DNA of 64,000 nt from Phocoena phocoena (lineage: Eukaryota > Chordata > Mammalia > Artiodactyla > Phocoenidae). The stretch is from assembly GCF_963924675.1 (NCBI RefSeq), contig NC_089220.1:154788270-154852269 (forward strand), read 5' to 3'. Positions 55,628 through 64,000 of this stretch are shown in pieces. Every line of letters starts with the position of its first letter. The first letter of the stretch is position 1. The notes beneath the pieces are model-generated. The model did not search any database. It was not told where the DNA came from and was given only the letters and a program-made list of their open reading frames with translations. A program made the translations under genes and the position numbers.

Positions 55628-55712
55628 TACCTACCTACCTACCAATCTGTATCTCGTTATCTACCTATCTATCTAACCACTTATCATCTATATACCTACC
55701 TATCTGTTCATC
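55628..55712 (+). repeat. Imperfect (TACC/TATC)n tetranucleotide repeat
   Basis: TACCTACCTACCTACCAATC, then CTACCTATCTATCTAACC, then TATATACCTACCTATCTG. Units are interrupted and diverged. Confidence 0.85.
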
Positions 55713-55739
55713 CACTCTTACAGAGGACCAACTATTTTT

Positions 55740-55845
55740 TAAAGGCAGTGACTGTGTCCCAAATGTTTTCATATCCTTAGAAACAAGCACAAGGTCTGGT
55801 TCTTGATCTCGGTCAAAATCAGCACATGCTCAGTGAATGAATTCT
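55740..55845 (+). repeat. L2 LINE 3' end, sense
   Basis: AAAGGCAGTGACTGTGTCCC, AAATGTTTTCATATCCTTAG, AAACAAGCACAAGGTCTGGT, GCTCAGTGAATGAATTC fit the L2 3' pattern (GGGCAGGGACTGTGTCTTGT, TATCCCCAGCGCCTAGCACA, GCTCAATAAATGAATG). Confidence 0.6.
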
Positions 55846-55849
55846 CTGG

Positions 55850-55975
55850 CCGTGACTAAACTGTGAGCATTTTGGAGATGGAGACTGAATAGCATCCTCT
55901 TTATATTCCTAGTGTTTAGCCTAGCATGTGATACAGAGTAGGTCCAGAAAATGCATTTGGCTTAAATACGTGAAT
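55850..55975 (+). repeat. Second L2 3' end fragment, sense
   Basis: GACTAAACTGTGAGCATTTT, GGAGATGGAGACTGAATAGC, TTATATTCCTAGTGTTTAGC, CTAGCATGTGATACAGAGTA, GGTCCAGAAAATGCATTTGG. This resembles the L2 end again, directly following the first, so L2 ends occur in tandem here. Confidence 0.6.
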
Positions 55976-56329
55976 ACATTCAAAAAATAGAAAAAAATAT
56001 CTAATTTAATTGTTATAATTGCTGTTGGAAACTATTCAACATCTAAATTTTGTTGTATTTTGGCTTTCCATCTTTCAATGGGATAGGCATTGATGAAGAT
56101 ATTCCTAAGTTTTCCTTTTCTGACAATTCTCTACATGGGTTATTCTGTGCGTCTGATGCAATGTTGGGGGAGGTGGGGCTGATAGACATCTATATGCCTG
56201 AGTTGATTTCCGTGATGGACTTCTGTTGTTGTTATTTGGATAAAAGGGAGGAGAAGTTTTTGCATTGGGATTTAGGGAGAACATAGAAATAATACTTTTT
56301 AAATGGGATATGATACTATCTGGTCCCTT
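55976..56329. other. Single-copy stretch
   Basis: No family recognised. The overlapping frames at 56050-56335 on opposite strands have no domain. Confidence 0.4.
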
Positions 56330-56892
56330 GTGCATTCATTCCCTGGTCAAATGCTAGTGGACCATCAATGTAAGAGCTTATTTCTGGACTTTCAATTCTA
56401 CTGCATTCATCTATAGGCCTATCTTTATGCCAGGATCACTGTCTTGATCATTGTAGCTTTGCTGTAAATTGGAAATAGGGAAGTGTGAGTTCCTCAATAT
56501 GTCCTTTATAAATTAGTATTATTATTTTTATTATTTTGCCTCCTGGGTTCTTTGAATTTCCATATGAATTTTAGAATCCGCTCACCAATTTCTACAAAAC
56601 AGGCAGCTAGAATTTTGACACCGATTCCATTGACCCAATAGATCGATTTGGGGCAGCACTGCCGTCTCAACAATATTATGTCTTTAAATCCATGAACACA
56701 GGACACCCGTCTACTTATTTTGGTTTCCTTTAATTTCTTTCATCATGATTTTATAGTCTTCAATATACGAATCTTGCACTTCTTTCGTTAAAATTTTTCT
56801 AAGTATTTTATTCTTTGTGACACTATTATAAATTGAATTGTCTTCATTTCATTTTCAGATTGTTCTTTGCCAGAGTATAGAAATACAGGTGA

Positions 56893-57101
56893 TTTTTTTT
56901 TTTTTTTTTTTGCGGTACGCGGGCCTCTCCCTGCTGTGGCCTCTCGCTGCGGAGCACAGGCTCCGGACGCGCAGGCCCAGCGGCCATGGCTCACGGGCCC
57001 AGCCGCTCCGTGGCATGTGGGATCCTCCCGGAAGAGGGCACGAACCCGCGTCCCCTGCATCGGCAGGTGGACTCCCAACCACTGCGCCACCAGGGAAGCC
57101 C
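56893..57101 (-). mobile_element. CHR-2-type SINE, antisense, inside old L1
   Basis: Complete antisense copy with a T19 tail complement. A small deletion is present near 56945 (CCTCTCGCTGCGG). TSD TACAGGTGA occurs at 56884-56892 and 57102-57110, extending one mismatch further. It splits the L1 ORF2 relic. The frames on both strands are repeat readings. Confidence 0.94.
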
Positions 57102-57179
57102 TACAGGTGACTTTGTATATTGATCTGGCATTCTGAGATTTTGCTGAACTCATTTATGAGCTTTAATAGTTGTTGGTAG

Positions 57180-57298
57180 GGACTTCCCTGGTGGTCCAGT
57201 GGTTGAGAATCTGCACTTCCACTGCTGGGGACATGGGTTCAATCCCTGGTCAGGGAACTAAGATCCCGCATGCCACACAGTGTGTCAAAAAAAGAAAA
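57180..57298 (+). mobile_element. CHR-1-type SINE, sense, inside old L1
   Basis: GGACTTCCCTGGTGGTCCAG, AATCTGCACTTCCACTGCTG, GGTTCAATCCCTGGTCAGGG (B-box-like), ACTAAGATCCCGCATGCC, then CACACAGTGTG and an A-rich tail. TSD AGTTGTTGGTAG is exact at 57168-57179 and 57299-57310. It lacks the longer 3' part seen in the 37848 copy. Confidence 0.93.
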
Positions 57299-57559
57299 AG
57301 TTGTTGGTAGAATCCTCAGAATTTTCTCTCTATGTAAATATATACATAGATTTGTGAATAGACAGTTTTACTTCTGTCTTTCCAATCTACATTCCCTTAA
57401 TTTTATTTTCTTATCTAATTGCTAGCAATCATTTTTAAAAGTATGTTGAATATTCAAAGGTATTCATACTTTGTTTTCTGGATACACTGAACTCCTTGTT
57501 ATTTACTTATTTATTCAACAGGTAAGAAATGTCATCTTAATTTACACATCTTCCAGAAC

Positions 57560-57950
57560 TGAAGAGTAATATTTTTTGTCATGTGTTTATTGGATATTTG
57601 TACTTCCTTAGCAAATTTCTTTTTCTACCATTTATTCACATATACCATTTGTACTTTTTATATAATTTGTAAGAATTTATATATTAAAAATAATAACCCT
57701 TTGGTGTCCGTATAAAGTACATGTATTTCCTCAGTTTGCTGTAATTTTATTTATAGTCTTTTGATATGTAGATATATTATGTGTCTGTGTAATTATACGT
57801 GGCCGTCATTTGTTCTTTAGATTCTGCTTTGGAAATCAGACCTAGGAAGGCCTCCTCTACCTCTAAAATTATATAAGAATTCACCCATTTTTTTCATGTC
57901 CTTTTGTAAATGCTCTATTTTTGAAGACATGTATTTGAATGTTAACAAAA
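57560..57950 (-). mobile_element. Old L1 3' region fragment, antisense
   Basis: TTTGTAAGAATTTATATATT, AAAAATAATAACCCTTTGGT, CAGTTTGCTGTAATTTTATT, AGACCTAGGAAGGCCTCCTC and ATTATATAAGAATTCACCCA follow an L1M 3' region in reverse complement. In an antisense element the 3' part should lie to the left of ORF2, so this is a separate insertion or a rearranged piece. Confidence 0.65.
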
Positions 57951-58079
57951 TGTTTCAGGTATGGGGGTGTGTAAGCCTTGATCATAAATGTAGTAGACTC
58001 CACTGTTAGGAGAAATGAGTTATCAGGTGACTCCCAAGGCTGTATTTCCTGAGGCCATGTCTCCTTGTGGCAAGAGCTG

Positions 58080-58420
58080 AAAGCATGTTCCCAGATGGAG
58101 TCTCAGCAGTTTGCCTTGCAGTCAATTTCCTTTGAGAGAATGCCACCTTTGCTGACTCTAATCACAAATACAATCCAATTAAAAGCTATTATGTTAATGT
58201 GAATAGAGAAGGAGATAAAACAAGGCAGTGAAATGTTTCATTTAGGCCCAAATGAGTTGATTTCTCAAGGCATAAAGAATCCCCATTAGGTTGGTTGCTG
58301 CAGTGACACAAGAAACATGCAAACCAAGCTACTGATTAAAATCTGGGAACGGGAGATAAAAGGTTTATCAGTGTGACAAGGGCTGGTTGATGGACTATTA
58401 GATGACACATTTGTGTGTTT
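58080..58420. promoter_or_regulatory. Candidate conserved non-coding block
   Basis: The sequence is repeat-free and dense in transcription-factor-like cores: TTTGCTGACTC at 58148-58158, TAATCAC near 58160, CAATCCAATTAAAAG near 58172, GCTACTGATTAAAATC near 58328 and GGAGATAAAAGGTTTATCAG near 58351, with GATA on both strands. There are almost no CpGs. The role is inferred from composition alone. Confidence 0.3.
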
Positions 58421-59084
58421 GCTTTAAAACCTTTTGGCTTCTGTCATGCATTTTCATTGAAAACACTGCTCTTTTCTGTTAAGTTCATACAGCGTTTATC
58501 TAGAAAACAAAATTGATGTGCTGTGCCATGAAAATGACAGCATCCTTCCTCTGTGCACGTAACATTTTGTATATTTGATGAAGGTGGCCTAAAGGAGGAA
58601 GGTACAACCATAAAAGAAGTTGGTTCCTTTCTCAGGACTATTGAGCTCAGGGACATAATATTACTTGTGGAAAGTAAAAATCTGCATTGAAGAATAGAAA
58701 ACATTGACTTTAGAAGTTTACATTTTTTTCTTCTACATTTTAAATCACATAGCCATTGGTTTCAAAGAAACATTCAGGGTTTTTCATAACCCAGGTCTAA
58801 GGGAATAAAGGAAAATGGATTATGTTAATTCTTACATAATTTGCTTTTGGGTCTGTCTCTCATCCTAATTCCATATAAGATTACAATTTCCAGTAGGTTA
58901 ACGAAATAGATTTGTCATGTGAAATCTATTTTATTGTGCATCATTTGAAAAAATATTTTCTGTCTGTTTTCATCTTCCTATCTACTCCTCAAAGGAAAAT
59001 GCCATAAGTATCATAAGATACTGTAAACATGAAGCTGTGGTGGGGACTACAGTTGTCTATTAAAATCCATCTTACCTCTTTCCA
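58421..59084. other. Single-copy stretch
   Basis: No gene recognised. The open frame at 58444-58704 (-) has no domain. Confidence 0.4.
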
Positions 59085-59290
59085 TGTGAAATAGAAGTGT
59101 CCTGCAAGCTAGAATATGTTTTCCCAGGCTCCTTTGCTTCAGGTGAGGTCATGTGACTAAGTTCTAGACAGTCATATGTTAGAGGAAAGGGTCTGTGCTT
59201 CTTCTAGATGAGATCCATGCACTTTTCCCATGTGTCATCCTTTGGGATAAGATCTGGTGATTCTCTTGCAGAGCTATAGAAAGGATCGCT
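59085..59290 (+). repeat. Fragment of an old mammalian repeat, family not named
   Basis: CCCAGGCTCCTTTGCTTCAG, GTGAGGTCATGTGACTAAGT, TCTAGACAGTCATATGTTAG resemble the start of a mammal-wide repeat with CCTTGCAGCTAGG and CATGTGAC words. It looks like the same type as 29435-29875. Confidence 0.45.
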
Positions 59291-60564
59291 AATGATTTCA
59301 GACTGGAGACAAAAGAAAAAATAGAATAACAGCAAGGGGAAGAAACACAACAACAATTTCCTAAAAGGTCTATCAAGACAAACATAACTCATTCAAAAAT
59401 ATTCTGTACCGAAAGCTCTCGTGAACTTTGTTCCTGAGTCACAGCTTGAGAAATGCTTCCTGTTGGTTGATAGATGAAAAGATAGATAAGAGCGTTTTTC
59501 AATAGCCACCTTTAAAGACACTACTCATTTTACGTCCTAATGTGACCGTACATTCAGAAGAAAAAATAAAACACACTCAATTCTTACACATTATCTGAGG
59601 ATCTCACTGCTCCTGAGTTTTTTTTGTTATGAATGTACTCTAATTAATTTTGAGAGGTAAAACCACATTTGCAAGCAACATTTCCACTATCGGCATCAGA
59701 CAGTGGCACTGAAGAATGGAGTCCTTTTTAGTTCCAGACTTGCTCAAAAGTTTTAAATCCTCTGTTGGAATGAAGATGTTGTCATTCATCTTTTGGGTCT
59801 GAAATGAGAATTTCATTTTTTAAAGAAAAATTGAGTACTAGTTTCAAGAATCCTGGAGACTGGTAGTTTACTTGAACCTGTGTGCCTCTACACAGAACTG
59901 TGAGAGGGCTTTCTGTCTCCATTTACTGTTCCTCAGCACCTAACTTAACGTGTGTCACACAGAAAGGCATTGAAAAAGAGCTTCTTGACCAAGTGCAGTA
60001 ACATATACATATAAAACAAGAAACAAAAACCATCCTGTGATCCCAACTTTCTCTGTAGATACGGGAGCGCAAACCAAATATTGAAGAGAAAAACCAGGAA
60101 GAAGCAACCTCAAGTCTGAAGAGAATGAATGGGACTTGATCTCCCATTCATGGTTTATTGTGTGAAATGAGCAGTTTTGCAAGAGTTCGCTGGGAAGGCA
60201 TAAGTAGCAGGTGCAAGGTTGCTGCTTACTGTCAGAAATTGCCACGCACCTTCTGCTTTTGAATTAAGTTTATTGATACCTACTTACTTCTGCTAAGACA
60301 TTAACCACACACCAAGTTTGTTTTACTAGCACACTGACTTTGCAATGTAGTAATTCTTCCATGCTGAAAGGGGTCATGAGTATAAAATGCAGAACAAGGC
60401 AGAGGTGGACCTAACATGCATCCAACCTACTGGATAGTCGTCTGGGAACTTTTGTCTTCAGCTTCCTTAGTGTATTTGCTATCAGTGTATGGGAGCCGGT
60501 CAAAGACACGCTGAGTGAAGACTAGTGACAGCCAGAGTAGAGCTCACTGTGTCGTTTTGGTTTA
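59291..60564. other. Single-copy stretch
   Basis: No repeat or exon recognised. The overlapping frames at 59923-60245 (-) show no domain. Confidence 0.45.
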
Positions 60565-60690
60565 CATTTAAATTCATTCATCCATTGACTCATTCACTCT
60601 CTCACTCACTCATTCAAAAATATTTATTGAGCAAGAAATACATGCAATGAATTTTGCTAGACACCGAATAGCAGTACATTCAATAAATTA
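60565..60690 (-). repeat. L2 LINE 3' end, antisense, with (CATT)-type tail
   Basis: TTCATTCATCCATTGACTCA, TTCACTCTCTCACTCACTCA, TTCAAAAATATTTATTGAGC, then AATGAATTTTGCTAGACACC is the reverse complement of an L2 tail (GTGCTCAATAAATATTTGTTG, AATGAATGAATG). Confidence 0.75.
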
Positions 60691-62593
60691 TGTTTAGCTC
60701 AATGTCACTGCCCACAATTTGCCTCAAATCACATAGAGGAAATATCTTTACTACTAAACAGAATTTCTAAGGGCCATAAAATATGTATACAAAGGAGCTA
60801 AAGAGGTTTAGAAAAAAGAGGTACCATCCAGTTGAGGGTGGTGATTGGTATATATGGAAATAAATGTTTGATAATGTACACACTGAAGATATTCTTAACA
60901 GAATACTGAAGGGCACAAACACTATAACCAATGTACATACCTTCTTTCCTCCATCCTCACTGCACTGCATAAATCTGGGAAAGCATCTCTCTAAAGTTTT
61001 GCTCAAGCTTTTTATTCACTAACCACCTGAGTGTGGTCCAAAACTGCAGAGCATTCTATTCTGCATTTGAAAAGAAAATAACAGCCGGGGAAAAAATCTA
61101 ACTTTGCACATTTTTATAATCTGCCTTTACTGTAAGATATAGTTAATATTTATCATTCATAAAATCAACATATGTTGCATAAACCATATCTAGGGTGCTG
61201 GTGCCTGTTGTCTGTACCATCCATGGTTATGCTCTGTGTCAGAGCACACTGGTACTGCCACAGTGGGCCGGTTACTAACTGATAGATCTTGAGGAACTAT
61301 TGTATTTCAGAACCACATGCAAAGCCTGATTTGTGATGTTGTAAAAGTATGCGAACTAGGTGAAAATATGGCTGCTGCTGTTGACTCTACTAATCACATA
61401 ATAACAGGGCATAGTAAGTTTTAAAGGTGGAACTTGATACTTGCAAATTGCTTCACAAAAGGCCAGTTGTCTCTTTTGGGATTTGGGCCACTGTTTTAAC
61501 AAGTTTGAGTTGATCTGCATTTCTAGAGCCCTGCCACAGAGTGCTAATCCCACTACACCACTGAAAAAATATGCACTTTAGTAATTTGTATCAAAATGGG
61601 AAGGTATCACGTGCCCGTAAGTCATCTTTCTGTGGCTCACTGCACTGCCAAAGGGATGTGGAACCAGTGGATTTCCTAGAAGAATCTAGGTGTGGAAAGA
61701 AAGAAGCGAAGGCCCCAAACTACCAATTAAGGAGTGTGGTAATATATTAGATGACAGGGCAAAGGAAAATAAAACACAGGGCATTTGGAGAAAGAAATCT
61801 ATGCTGTCTCAAATTTCCACCATGTGTTTAGGGCAGGGAATGAACAGCTAAGAGCAACAGCAGGGTGAGACATACCATATAATTGAAGAGGATGAGCTAA
61901 TCTTTGCTCCAGTCACTTGACTTCAACTTTAGTTTCCCTCCTCAACCTTGCTGAGGGTACCTGTTATGGAGTCCTGGAATATCAGACTTGGAAGAGGCAG
62001 GGCGATCACCCGGTGACAAAGGGTCAGTAGGTCTTCTGAATGCAATCATTCCCTGTCTTTCTCTGTGCATGAGGAATTCTGGAAGTTCCCCAGCACCCTC
62101 CTGGAGCTCCACACTTGCTTCTGTTCGCTTCTGCCACGCGACATATATGAGGAGGGTCTCTGTGTGACGTTTTCTCCTCCACAACCCCTCCCTTCAAAGA
62201 GCACAGCTGGATGTCAGCTTGTTCTCAAGCCTCTTGGGAAGCTAGTTATCTGCTTCTCTGGCCTTGAGACCCTGCTGGGGGAGGGGGCAGGTCAAGGAAC
62301 TTTCTCAAGGACTTCACCAGCATGCTCCTTGCTGACTGTATCAGATCATGGGATAATGATCATGTCTGGGGCAGAAAAATGGACTCTTCTATCACCAAAT
62401 ATATTTCCCACATCTATCATTTATGGCATAAACTTTAGCTTTGATACTAAAAGAAAATTCAGGATTTTTTAAAGTGTAAAATACTCTCAAATTATTCTTG
62501 CCATAACTTTTGCCCATACTTCAGGGGAGGAGATTATACAGTGTTCGTTTATCAGCAGCAGAAATCTTGCAGGCCCTCTTAGAATTCTGCTTA
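60691..62593. other. Single-copy stretch with one 135-codon frame
   Basis: No repeat recognised. The frame at 62065-62472 (+) is the longest one outside SINEs. It has no domain, signal peptide or splice context that I can recognise. The segment 62060-62340 is relatively GC-rich. Confidence 0.45.
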
Positions 62594-62626
62594 CCCCCCC
62601 ATCCGCCCCCCCACCCTCCCGCCCCC
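62594..62626 (-). repeat. C-rich tract; G-quadruplex-prone minus strand
   Basis: Five C runs (7, 7, 3, 3, 5) lie at 62594-62600, 62606-62612, 62614-62616, 62618-62620 and 62622-62626, with loops of 1-5 bases. The minus strand has five matching G runs and fits a quadruplex motif; the plus strand fits an i-motif. Confidence 0.85.
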
Positions 62627-62629
62627 AAG

Positions 62630-64000
62630 TCCTGTGCTTTCTGGTGGCATTTTAATTCTGTCCTTTACGTTCCTCTCCTCAACATCCACCCCACCCATGG
62701 CTCAGCAGAAGCAGCTGTATAAGAAAACTCCTTCCTGGAGGCTCAGTTGTGAGCTGATTCTTTTCTTGGTCATGGCTATCCCCTATTCTAGAGGGGATAT
62801 GTGAGAAAAAGAGAGAAGGTGTTTCACTACACTTGGAGTGCACTTGGAGACACTTGTTCTGAGAACAGAGAAGAGACCATGTTTAGCTAAATGCCTGACC
62901 AAGACTTCAGAAGGGAAGAAGAAACTGTAGCTTCCTTGAGTCCAGGCACACCACAGGATAAAATAATTTTGCATATGCTCTCGTTTTATTTCCCGTGGAC
63001 GACTGCCTTGAGCTAAGCTGTCGTGACATTTTACCTTTATTTGCTCATTATCAGTCGCACAGGAACTAAGCACATGGGAGCACCAGCAGAATGTCAACCT
63101 AGTCACCACATTCAGAGGTCAAGCTCTTGACATTATTCAAAGTTCATGACCGAATCTCAGCAAGTTTCCCAGTAGAAACCTTCTGAACTCATGAAACTAA
63201 TTCTTGAGAAATGTAAATGTTTTGTAAAATGGTTTTGGATTGTGTCATGGCTGTCAATGGCTCACGAAATTCATCCAGTATGATTATTTTATAACATTCT
63301 CTGCTTCACCTGTTTCTGACTAAAATGGTTTGGGATGGTGTCCCAGGGAGAACTGATACCTCTTAAAGCTGGGAAAACAAAACATTCTCTTAGAATTGAG
63401 TGTATGGATAGATGAGGTTAACTTTAAATTTCTTCTGAGACCTAACACTTTATCTAGAGTTATACCCTTGCAGATACAAAACCGTTTGTCTCCTGAAAGA
63501 AATTATGGTTGTGTCATGATGCAAAGCCATCTGGTGTGGGAAAAAAATCAGTCAATTGTCTGTTGAGTATTTTATCTACTTAGCATCAAATGCCTAAATA
63601 TTGCAAGGTACCTTTATCTATATCTACATCTATGTCTTTATCTATTTATAGATATAAAAGGTCTTATAGACAAAGCACCACTTGGGTTGCAGTTTGGAGG
63701 GCAACTAGCAGTTTCTTTGGGACCAAGAAGATTTCAAGGAAAGTAATGGCTTCTAATGCTCACATGTGGTCTCCCAAACGTATTTTTTCCTTTATCAGCT
63801 AAGTACATGATCACTGCCAGAAAAAGTGCTCTTTGCTGCCGAGGTAAGTTCAACAAATGTAGCGACTCTGCTCATTCTTTCCTTTGAGATTACACTGGTA
63901 GTGAAATATATGAAGGTAATATCTATTAATTCTCCAGCCTTAAAATAGTCAATTACCTACTTCCAAGATTAACATATTATTTTTCCTTTTCCATGGAAAA
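62630..64000. other. Single-copy stretch to the window end
   Basis: No gene or repeat family recognised apart from a TATC/TATA-type simple patch at 63615-63656. Open frames at 62783-63109 (-) and 63590-63802 (+) have no domain. Confidence 0.45.

Larger units (their letters stand above)
56330..57500 (-). mobile_element. Old L1 ORF2 fragment, antisense, interrupted by two SINEs
   Basis: The plus strand is the reverse complement of central L1 ORF2: CTATCTTTATGCCAGGATCA, GATCATTGTAGCTTTGCTGT, CATATGAATTTTAGAATCCG, TTTTGACACCGATTCCATTG, TTTCTTTCATCATGATTTTA, TCTAAGTATTTTATTCTTTG, and, beyond the SINEs, TGAGATTTTGCTGAACTCAT and CTTCTGTCTTTCCAATCTAC. It has many stops and indels. SINEs at 56893 and 57180 interrupt it. 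Confidence 0.85.

Noticed and set aside
62065..62472. 135-codon open frame on the plus strand, the longest outside SINEs
   Set aside because: I can recognise no domain, signal peptide, splice context or paralogue, and the length is within chance for a locally GC-rich stretch in a 64-kb window. A cross-species coding test would decide.
1..64000. CRISPR arrays, operons, tRNA, rRNA or snRNA genes
   Set aside because: I saw no regularly spaced repeat-spacer array, no bacterial gene layout and no intact structural RNA. The only tRNA-like sequences are the heads of SINEs.

Overview
The window is ordinary non-coding nuclear DNA of a cetacean, most likely a toothed whale. The evidence is a set of tRNA-derived SINEs that begin GGCTTCCCTGGTGGCGCAGTGG and carry the long GC-rich body typical of the whale CHR-2 lineage. 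They sit with a long CHRL-type copy, two older CHR-1-type copies, and mammal-wide MIR, L2, L1, MaLR-LTR and MER5-type repeats. The sequence looks AT-rich, and I found no bacterial-style gene packing, RNA gene or CpG island. I found no protein-coding gene or exon I can support. The longest open frames are readings through antisense SINEs (162 codons on the minus strand at 37501-37989; two 142-codon frames at 52228-52682), and the rest have the length and composition expected by chance. The window is therefore an intergenic stretch or part of a large intron, and I cannot tell which.

Layout. 1-3.1 kb is mostly single-copy and includes a homeodomain-site-rich block (1.56-2.04 kb). 3.1-3.8 kb holds an old palindromic DNA element split by a SINE. 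3.8-13.3 kb is single-copy sequence with scattered MIR and L2 relics and an antisense L1 end. 13.3-17.1 kb is repeat-poor and AT-rich, with several hairpins and palindromes. 17.5-28.8 kb contains four SINEs, a group of LTR relics (19.4-21.0 kb) and an L1 ORF2 tail split by a solo MaLR LTR (25.6-27.05 kb). 29.2-31.2 kb has a MER5-type transposon, an old repeat and an L1 end. 31.2-43 kb is mostly single-copy, with a SINE pair (37.6-38.05 kb) and a tiny L1 insertion (40.8 kb). 43.0-44.0 kb carries two antisense SINEs. 45.5-51.3 kb has an antisense MaLR LTR, L2, MIR and L1 relics. 52.2-52.65 kb has two SINEs stacked at one target site. 56.3-57.95 kb is old antisense L1 sequence hit by two SINEs. 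58-64 kb is mostly single-copy and includes a possible conserved block (58.08-58.42 kb) and a C-rich, quadruplex-prone tract (62.6 kb).

No gene system operates here. What the window records well is insertion order. L2 and MIR are oldest, followed by L1, MER5 and MaLR LTRs, then CHR-1 and CHRL SINEs, and last the near-intact CHR-2-type SINEs, many with readable target-site duplications (TSDs). The most useful leads are the double SINE insertion at one site, a SINE-born splice-acceptor-like sequence, a bistable hairpin, a CpG-retaining LTR and several candidate conserved regulatory blocks. All repeat family calls come from remembered consensus patterns, and repeat edges without a TSD are approximate.
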